Shown: piece after piece, positions 56,695 to 64,000 of the stretch
Numbering within the stretch: the stretch's first letter is position 1
Layout of the letters: each line of letters begins with the position of its first letter
Source of the DNA: Yamagishiella unicocca
Lineage: Eukaryota > Chlorophyta > Chlorophyceae > Chlamydomonadales > Volvocaceae
Reading direction: 5' to 3'
DNA: 64,000 bases
Assembly: GCA_003116995.1 (NCBI GenBank)
Contig: BDSL01000087.1
Coordinates: 206,001-270,000, forward strand
Made by a program: the position numbers and the translations under genes
The notes under the pieces: model-generated
Database searches by the model: none
Seen by the model: the letters and a program-made list of their open reading frames with translations, nothing else
Told to the model about the DNA's origin: nothing

Positions 56695-59313
56695 AGACTC
56701 TGCGCAACCCGCCTGGTCCTCACCACCACCACCACCGCCGCCGCCGCCGCCGCCGCCGCCAGCGGCCGCTACAGCAGCGGCGTCTGCGCGGGCCGCGGCC
56801 GCCGCTGCGATCGCGGGCGGGGGCGGCAGGTCGGGCAGGTTGAGCTCCTTGCGCTTCTGCGCGATCAGCGCCGCCACCTGCGTCTTGAGGCCGGAGAAGG
56901 AGAAGTTGCACGAGTCCTTCTGAGCGCCGTTGGCCAGGGGGATGGTCAGCGGGTAGCGGATGTGCGCGTCGGGGCGGGCGCAGGCGGCCAGGCGCTCCAG
57001 GTGGGGGCCACCTGAGTGAGGGACCGGGGTTGCACCGGGGTGGGATCGGGGGGAGAGCGAGAAAACCCAGCTACACGACAGAAGGAACGGAGGGCAGAGT
57101 TACTCACTGGCGGGGTTGGGGTTGGGGGGGAAACGTGCGGGTGAGACGGGGGGGGTTGAGGAAAGCCCGTGGGCCAGGAAGCCGAGCAGGAAACCGTGTG
57201 GTACGCACCCCTAGGGGGGAGGGCGCCGAGGGCAGGCGGTGCTGCCCAGAGGCGAGCTGAGAAGGTGGGAGAGGAGGCGGTGAGGGAACGACACCGGGGT
57301 ATGTTTGTGCCGCTGAGGGGCTTGACGTGCCTAGTTCATGGTAGTTCGAGGATTGCCAGGAACCTTGCCCCCCCCCCCCCGCCCGTGGACCCACCCGGCA
57401 CAGCGCTGATCCCCGCCATCCGGGCGATCTTGTCGAAGCACTCGCCCACCGAGTCGTCTAGGGTGGTGCCCACGATGCGGTGCCGCCCCACCCCCTCACA
57501 CAGCACCAGCATGTTGTGGCCGCCGGACACCAGCAGCAGCAGCGAGGGGAACTGGGGCGGCAGGGGGCGGCAGCGGGGAGAGGGCGGCAGAGGTTGCGAG
57601 AGAGACACGGCGGACATCAGCCCGCCAAGCACGACTCCAGCCGCTCAGTGCGGGAAACGGGGAAAAACTTTGCTGAACAAAGCTCGATTCATCTCTTTTT
57701 GGAGATGTAGGTTCACCTCCGGACCAAAGAGGGCGTCGACGAATCGCGAGCAGGGCAGGGCAGGGCAGGGCAGGCGGAGACCTGCACGTTACCCCCCCCC
57801 CCGTAGCTGTGCGGACCACTCGACCCGCACCCGCACCCGCACCCGCACCCGCACCCGCACCCGCACCCGCACCCGCACCCGCACCCGCACCCGCACCCCC
57901 CGCACCCGCACCCGCACCCGCACCCGCACCCGCACCCCGCACCCGCACCCGCACCCGCACCCGCACCCGCACCCGCACCCGCACCCCGCACCCGCACCCG
58001 CACCCGCACCCGCACCCGCACCCGCACCCGCACCCGCACCCGCACCCGCACCCGCACCCGCACCCGCACCCGCACCCGCACCCGCACCCGCACCCGCACC
58101 CGCACCCGCACCCGCACCCGCACCCCGCACCCGCACCCGCACCCGCACCCGCACCCGCACCCGCACCCGCCCCCGCACCCGCACCCGCACCCGCACCCGC
58201 ACCCGCACCCGCACCCGCACCCGCACCCGCACCTGCATGGGGCTCTCGTTCACCGACGGCAGCCGCGTCATCATCGCGTGAGCCTCCATGTGGTGTACGG
58301 GAACGTACGGCAAGCCGTGGCAGGCGGCCAGGTTCAGGCCGTACTGCACTCCGACCTGTGGTCGTACGGGGTGGTTGATCCGGCGCGTGAGCAGCGGTGG
58401 TGAGGTGAGGTGGGGAGAGGTGGGTTGAGGTGGGTTGAAGTGGGGTGGGGTGATCCCCTCCCCAACCCTGCCCCATGGCCCCGGGACCCCGCTCCCTACC
58501 TGCAGGCACAGCGCCAAGCCCGGGCCCGCCGTCACCGCCACCGCCGTCAGCGCCGACGGCTCCACTCCCGCCGCCGCAAGCGCCGCATCCACAGTGGCCT
58601 GCGGGTCGGACGAGTGGTGGTGGTGGGCGGGGGCGTGTGGTGAGTGTTTTGACGTGACGTAGAAGCCGTGCCACCGGGGCCCCTCCCGACTTCCCCCGGC
58701 GTCCCCCCATCCCCACCTGGATGGCCTCAGCGTGCGCCTGCCGAGCCACGTCAGGTTTCACGCCGCCGTACTGCTCATGTAAGCCGGTCTGCGGGCGGGT
58801 GGGGTTGGGAGGGCAACACCGCACGGGGGGCCAGCCAGCGCCAGGGGGGCATTGGAGCATGGAGGGCCGACCAAGTAACCATACCCAGACCCGCCGCACC
58901 CTCCCTGCAGCGCCCTCCCCCCCTACCTGCGACGCAATCTGGTGCGACATGACGGTGCCGTCCCCCCGCACCACCGCCGCCGCGGTGTCGTCACAGCTGC
59001 TCTCAATGCCCAGGACCACCCACTGGGAGGGGTCCCCGCCCGCCAGGGCAGCAGCCGCTGCCGCGTTGATGGTGGTGCCGCAGCCGGCTGCGGCGCCCTT
59101 GCCGCCCCCCCCGGCAGCTCCCGCCAGGACTGCGGCGCCGACGCCGCTGTTCGACGCCGCCGACGCGCCCCGCCAGGCCACGTCAGCCGGCGGCAGGGCG
59201 GCAGGGAAATCCCGCCGCCAGCCCCGCAACAACTCCCCGTAGTCCACGCCGCTGCTGCTACTGCCGCCGCCGCCGGCGCTGCTACACCCCGCATCCGGGC
59301 CCACCGCCGCCGC

Positions 59314-59344
<31 letters not shown>

Positions 59345-60753
59345 GCCGCCGCCTCCGCTGCTGCTTCCGCCTCCGCCGCCACACCAGCATCATCTGGGTG
59401 CTGCGCCTCCGGCGCGGACTGCCCCTTTTGCTGCTGGCTTCCGGCCGCTGCCGCCGCCTTTCCCTTGCCGGCCCCTTTCAGCGGCGGCGGCTTGAACCTG
59501 GTCCCCAGCGTGGTGAGGCTCACCAGCCGCCCCGACGCCTGCGCCCCCATGCCGCTGACGTCCACCGCCAGCCCCTCCGCCTGCAGCGCCATCACGGCGG
59601 CGGGCATCCTGTCCGGCCACTCGATGAGGCACACGTCGTCGCGGAAGGCCGCCTCGAAGTCCACCAGCGCCGCCATCTTGTCGTTCTTAGCGCCCAGGCG
59701 GTAGGGGTCCATGTGGTGCACGCAGCGGGCGCGACGAGACGCAGCAGCACCTGCTGCACCTGCTGCAGCACCGGCCCCGGATGTGGTGGCTGCTGCTGCT
59801 GCTGCTGCTGTGTCCGTACCTGCCCCGCTGATAGCACGCGGCTCCGCCGCCTGCGCTTCACCTCCCATTCTCGCCCCTCCATCGGCGCCGTCACCGTCGC
59901 CATCGCCGTCGCCGCCGGTGCCGGCGTCGGCGGCAGCGGCGGCGTCGGCGTCTTTGTTGTCGTACGCCGTGTCATCTTGGTAGCTGAGGCAGAGCAGGAA
60001 GGTGGGCGAGGGCACCTCCAGCAGCGGGTCGGCCACGAAGGCCCGCACGAAGCCCCTGCTGATGGTGCTCTTGCCGGCACCCAGCTGCCCGCTCAGAGCC
60101 ACCACGGTGCCCTGTGCGCTGCACGCGCGCTGCAGCGCCCAGCCCAGCGCCTCCATGTCGGTCTCACTCGCAGCCCACACGTGATATCCCGGGGAGTAGC
60201 TCTCTGGCAGCGAGTTGCGGATGTGGGCGAGCAGCGGCCCCGCCTCCGCGGCGGCGAGCTGCTCGCGAGGAGGCGCAGCCCCTCCGGCTGGGGTGCCGCC
60301 GGGGGTGACGAGGGAGCCGGGGGGAGCAGCGGGATCCCCTTCGTAAACGGGCACCAGGTGGAAATGGAGCTGGGGGACTGTCTGGCCTGCGGCGGGGCCG
60401 TTGGCCTGCGTGGTGCGAAGGCCCACGCAGCCAGTGGCGCGCTGCACGGCTCGAGCCAGCGCCTGGAGGTCCAAGAAGGCGGCCTGTGCTACGTCAGGCG
60501 GCAGGGTGTCCAGGAGGGTGGCGGCGGGATGTTTGACGACGAGGAGCGAGTGACCGCGCGATACGGGGTACTTGTCGAGGACGGCAAACGTATGCGGCGT
60601 CTCGTATATGATCGGCGTCTCTAATCCACCGCTCTGTAGTAGGAGGGAGAAGACGTTCTTTTCGTTGTAGCGGTAGGCTGTCACGGGCACCGCCGCCGCA
60701 TGGATGGTCGGCGCCATCTTCTGACGCTTGGCGCGGGGCTCCGCACCATCCAT
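55836..60753 (-). CDS. HIT-TsaE-TsaD fusion protein, tRNA t6A biosynthesis
   Basis: Eight exons (60753-58927, 58788-58717, 58598-58500, 58355-58233, 57551-57395, 57011-56510, 56376-56170, 55992-55836) give 1047 residues in phase. An in-frame TAG directly precedes the ATG. Residues 20-185: HIT domain with [22 protein letters not shown] and [20 protein letters not shown]; the first motif His is Gln128 (Q-x-H-x-H). Residues 190-420: TsaE ATPase with Walker [10 protein letters not shown] (222-230), [15 protein letters not shown] and LIEWPDR. A poly-Ala linker follows. From 579: TsaD/Qri7/Kae1 fold with [18 protein letters not shown], metal site [43 protein letters not shown] and [10 protein letters not shown]. 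TsaD transfers threonylcarbamoyl from threonylcarbamoyl-AMP to A37 of ANN-decoding tRNAs; TsaE is its ATPase partner in bacteria. HIT, TsaE and the first TsaD motif share one uninterrupted exon, so the fusion is not a gene-model artefact. No transit peptide is visible. Confidence 0.95.
57824..58232 (-). repeat. Hexanucleotide (GTGCGG)n array at the start of TsaD intron 4
   Basis: About 409 bp of nearly pure CCCGCA repeats (GTGCGG on the coding strand), with occasional 5-bp units (CCCGC) that shift the phase. The array begins at the first base of the intron: the exon 4 donor, CATGCAG|GTGCGGGTGCGG, is itself the first repeat unit, so dozens of identical donor-like sites follow it. Long frames of Gly-Ala-Gly-Cys or Arg-Val repeats in this stretch are products of the repeat. 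Confidence 0.97.
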
Positions 60754-62081
60754 CTAATAATTCAACGTCACTTTCCCACTCCCGCTCGCAGATTGTAATG
60801 GAGCAGGACGTGCGGTACTGGTGTCGGCAGAGAGGTAGAGCGACTAGGCAGCAGCACCAAGACGAGCAAAGAACCCAAACATATTCTCTATGGCATCGCT
60901 CCCTTGTATATCCTTTCCAATTTATTTTTTAGTTCGGAAAACGGCTTCCTGTCCCATTTCCGGTAAAATGCAACATGCTGCTTTGCCTTGTCCTAACGAT
61001 TAGCCGGGTTCGCTCCCATAAGCCATAAGCTAGCTGGTACCTTACTGCAGCTGCCGTCAGTCTGCTGAAAAGATGCCGCGGCGACCAGCAGTGGATGGGC
61101 GAACCATGGGCCGGCAAAATGGAGCTGACAGGTCGCAACCTCCTCAACCAAGTAGTTGCGCTCCAATGGGCCCAGGATGATAAATAAATATTCTAGGCCG
61201 ACGGCAAAATTTTCACAACCGTTTTGCTGCCGAGAAAGCGTCGCGGCTGGCTGTAGCAAGCCACAGGCACTGCCTGCCGCACAACGGCGCGAACAGCTGC
61301 CGGGGATTTGCACTGCACTGCGGTTCTACGCCGGGACCTCTCCTGACCTTCGCATTACGCGCTCCGCCCTCTGAGTCATGCATCTCCCCCTCTCTCGTTC
61401 GCTGCTCTTGCTGCTCTCTACCTTGGGCACGTCCTGGCGGTCCCTGCAGGGGCTCCGGCGGCGCGAGGCGGCACTGGCCAGCGCAATGGACCCCACCACA
61501 AAACCGCCCTCACCTAACGCCCACCAGCCACCACGGTCGGGCGTCTCGGAGTCCGTTCCGCCCCCCCTCCCTCCCGCCTTCCGCCTTCTCCGCCGGTACT
61601 TTTCTGTTACCTCCCTCCCGCCTTGCGTGCAGGGGCAGCCCTCCATGCCCCCTGTGCCACAGGCCATGGCCCCTGCCAGCGGCCATGCACCAAGTGCCCG
61701 CACCCACGGCTGCAGTCCACAGCTGCAGCCTACAGTCGTTTGCAGTGTCCTGCCCGCGCGCGAATCGTCGCCCTCCATAAGGCCCCGCGGACAGCTACGG
61801 CCGTCGTGGGGCCTTAAGCACGGCCGTGGGGCCAGGTGGGCCCCCTGGCCGTCACTGCCTGGGAGGTGCGGGCATGACGACTGCCCGCCCCCGACACCCA
61901 GGCAAGGGCCGGGCCCGACAAAACACATCCCCTCTTCCCCTGCCCCTCCACACACACACGCACATACACACAGCTGCATTCGCATGCTCTACCGCACCAA
62001 GGGGCTCATATCCCGCATACCCCTCCTGCCCTCCCGCTACGACTTGGCTCGACGCCTGCCACCAGTGCTAGCGATGGAGTG
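60754..62081. other. Intergenic, no supported gene
   Basis: Holds the promoter of the HIT-TsaE-TsaD gene (A+T-rich around 60890-60925) and the 3' untranslated region of LETM1. A long plus-strand open frame (61378-62379) is Pro/Ser-rich without a domain, overlaps a LETM1 exon on the other strand, and is taken as spurious. A CA-rich tract is at 61947-61968. Confidence 0.5.
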
Positions 62082-64000
62082 TTACTGCGTGTGTATCTTG
62101 ACCACCTCCACAGTGACGGGGTCCTTCTCCTCTGGGGCCTTGGCGGCGGCTGCGGCTGCTGCGGCGGCTGAGTCCCGCTTGCCGGCCGTCTTGGTCGAGG
62201 ATCCTGATTTGGCCACCTGGGCTGCCACCTCGCGGTTCTCGGTGGCCAGCGCCAGCAGCTCCTCCACCCGGATGGGGCCCGAGGGGTCGGAGGCGGCCGC
62301 ACCCAGCTTGTGGAACAACAGCTCCAAGTCGGCAGGGTCTGGAGGGGAGGGGAGGGGGGAGGGGAGGGCAGGGGCATAAAGACGTGGGTAGAATAGTTGG
62401 CGTTTAGTCTTTTGACATATGGTTGCGGGCTGGAGCGGGCTGGAGCACTACCGAGGAACATGTGGACGGCGGCCGGTCGAAGGAGAAAGGAAATGAATGA
62501 ACGATTGTGGAGGTATCGTGACACGCCAGGAGGGTGGCAGGCAGGAGGGCGTGCAAGTGCGGCATACAAGCCGCAGCCACCCCTCCCCTGGCCCACGGCT
62601 TACTTCGTTCTGCGTGCCGACCGACGGGTTTCCTGTCATACCCCTCCCCCTCCCCTCTCCCCCGCCGCGCACCCATCTGCGCCCTGAGGAAGCTGACCGC
62701 CGCCTGCAGCTCCTGCTTGGACACCACCCCGTCCCTGTCCGTGTCCAGCAGCTGCAGCTTGTCGCCGATCTTGGACTCCACCTTGTCCAGCTCCTGCTCG
62801 ATGCTGTGGAGCATCTTGGCCACCCGGGCGCCCAGGCGCTTGGAGGCGGGCTCGGAGCCCTCGCCGCCGCCAGCAGCCCCCCCGGCAGCCACCTGCAGGC
62901 CCGCGCTGCTGAACGCCATGGAGCCGGCGCTGCCTGCGTGTGGGGTGGGGGAGGGCGGGGTGGGGGTGGGGGAGGGCGGGGTGGGGGTGGGGTCAAAGTT
63001 ACAGATAAGGACCGGTCTCTCGCATGGGAAGTGTAGTTGGGGCATAGTCTTCGGGAAGGGAGGTGCAGGAGGGGATGGGTGGGGTCAGGAGGGGAAGGAA
63101 GCGGGTTGGCCTGATGCGGTCGGGATCACTGGACACAGGAGGCTGAGCTACACCGGCACCGCTGGTGCTGTCACATCAGCCCTCAGCCCTCTCGGCGCAA
63201 GGCCAGGCCCCGCCGCCGCAGCCAGACCCGTCACCACCCTCCACACCTCCTAGCGCACATCACCCGCTACTGCTGCTGCAGCGGACTTCCTCCGCCAGCC
63301 TCCTTCCCGCCACCCCGGCCCCCTCCCGCCGCCCCGCCCCACCGCTCTTCTCCACGTATGTCCTGTTCAGGCGCTCCATCTCCGTTCGCACCAGCTCCAT
63401 GAACTGCTGCCGCTCCCTGGCCACCGCCGACGACGACGCCAGGCTGAGCAGCGCCTCCAGGATGGCGTGTACCCGGGCCTCGCGGGCGGCAGTGACCTGG
63501 GGGGGGGAGAGGGTTTTAGGGTTTTAGAGAGAGAGGGAGGGGGGCGAGCGGGAGGGGGAGAGAGGGAGGGAGGAAGAGGGAGGGGGGTAGGGAGGGAAGG
63601 GGGTAGGGAGGAGGCGGGGGCAGAAGTACAGTAGGCCGGCGAGGGGGCAGCACAGTCTGCTGATGCGACTGAGCCGGTCCCGCCGTGTCGCGGCGGAGTG
63701 GCAGTCCCCCGCCCACCCGCAGACAGCCACAGCCGGGTACCACTCCCACCCACCCACAGCCACCGGCCCCGGTCTCCCACCTTCTCGGCCTTCTCCTCGT
63801 CCGACAGCGCCTCCACCGTCAGCGCGGCGTCGAGCTCGGGCTGCAGCGCAGCGCCCAGGGCCGCAGCAGCCGTCGCCCTAGCTGCCTCCGCGACGCCAGG
63901 AGCAGTCGCGTGAGCCTCCCCGGCACCACCAGCAGCCCCCGCCGCCGCGGCAGCCGCACCAGTCGCCGCCGCGCCCGCTGCCCGAGCTCCCGCTGCGAGG
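62082..64000 (-). CDS. LETM1-like mitochondrial inner-membrane protein, C-terminal part
   Basis: Four exons are in the window (64000-63781 cut by the edge, 63496-63343, 62933-62673, 62338-62082) and join in phase. The visible part matches the C-terminus of plant LETM1: ILEALLSLASSSAVARERQQF then MELVRTEMERLN, RVAKMLHSIEQELDKVESKI, an EF-hand LDTDRDGVVSKQEL, VSFLRAQM, and LELLFHKLG with RVEELLALATENRE. LETM1 takes part in K+/H+ or Ca2+/H+ exchange and ribosome tethering at the mitochondrial inner membrane. The transmembrane and LETM ribosome-binding domains would lie beyond the window edge. The EF-hand loop DTDRDGVVSKQE keeps all usual ligands. The tail ends with an Ala run and DPVTVEVVKIHTQ. 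Introns carry purine-rich repeats. Confidence 0.9.
63497..63640 (-). repeat. Purine-rich tract and TTTTAGGG-type repeat in a LETM1 intron
   Basis: A run of G, two copies of TTTTAGGG-like sequence (63511-63527), then about 110 bp of GGGAGG/GAGAGG repeats on the plus strand; on the sense strand it is a long polypyrimidine tract next to the exon's acceptor at 63497. Confidence 0.8.

Noticed and set aside
57713..58592. Long Arg-Val, Gly-Ala and Gly-Cys repeat frames
   Set aside because: Products of the CCCGCA hexanucleotide array; the real exons end at 58233 and resume at 57551.
58942..60624. 560-codon plus-strand open frame
   Set aside because: Shadow of the HIT-TsaE-TsaD first exon; high G+C leaves the opposite strand open.
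61378..62379. 333-codon plus-strand open frame
   Set aside because: Pro/Ser-rich without a domain and overlapping the last LETM1 exon on the other strand.

Overview
The window is a stretch of nuclear DNA from a green alga, most likely a volvocine chlorophyte (Chlamydomonas/Volvox relatives). The grounds are high G+C coding DNA with Ala/Gly/Pro-rich low-complexity tracts, genes cut into many short exons with GTGAGT-like donors and pyrimidine-rich GCAG acceptors, G/C-rich minisatellites inside introns, short TTTTAGGG-type motifs, and a gene set of plant-like proteins (a plant-type LETM1, a plastid USP) beside a probable ciliary membrane protein. This lineage is inferred from style; no marker gene fixes the species. 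All gene models were built by hand from reading-frame and splice-phase continuity. No transcript data were available.

Layout. 1-5.8 kb is repeat DNA: a 142-bp satellite array (18 full units and one partial) lies between two almost identical 827-bp direct repeats, followed by a region of small duplications and perfect inverted repeats. Fourteen genes follow: a small nuclear-looking protein (5889-6447, -); a large protein with a Cys/His TDBD/SAND-like module (9780-13164, -); a tRNA-dihydrouridine synthase with a 1.7-kb G-rich minisatellite in an intron (16342-21929, +); an unrecognised two-helix membrane protein (23767-28859, -); tubulin-folding cofactor B (29781-31353, +); a derlin (33327-35436, -); a Bin3/MePCE-type RNA cap methyltransferase (35700-40071, +); an unrecognised basic protein (41110-43285, +); a calcineurin B-like EF-hand protein (44244-45189, +); a four-helix membrane protein resembling TMEM138 (46618-48293, -); mitochondrial cytochrome c1 (49109-51654, +); a plastid universal-stress-like protein (52554-54291, +); a three-domain HIT-TsaE-TsaD protein (55836-60753, -); and the C-terminal half of LETM1 (62082 to the window edge, -).

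The genes do not form a pathway; this is ordinary eukaryotic gene order with several head-to-head pairs (derlin/MePCE about 260 bp apart, TMEM138-like/cytochrome c1, two-helix protein/TBCB). Three of them act on RNA (Dus, MePCE, TsaD/TsaE). Two belong to the mitochondrial inner membrane (cytochrome c1, LETM1).

The most notable item is the 1047-residue HIT-TsaE-TsaD protein. It joins the ATPase and the catalytic subunit of tRNA t6A synthesis in one chain, behind a nucleotide-binding HIT domain whose first motif histidine is glutamine. The 5' splice site of its fourth intron is the first unit of a 409-bp hexanucleotide array.
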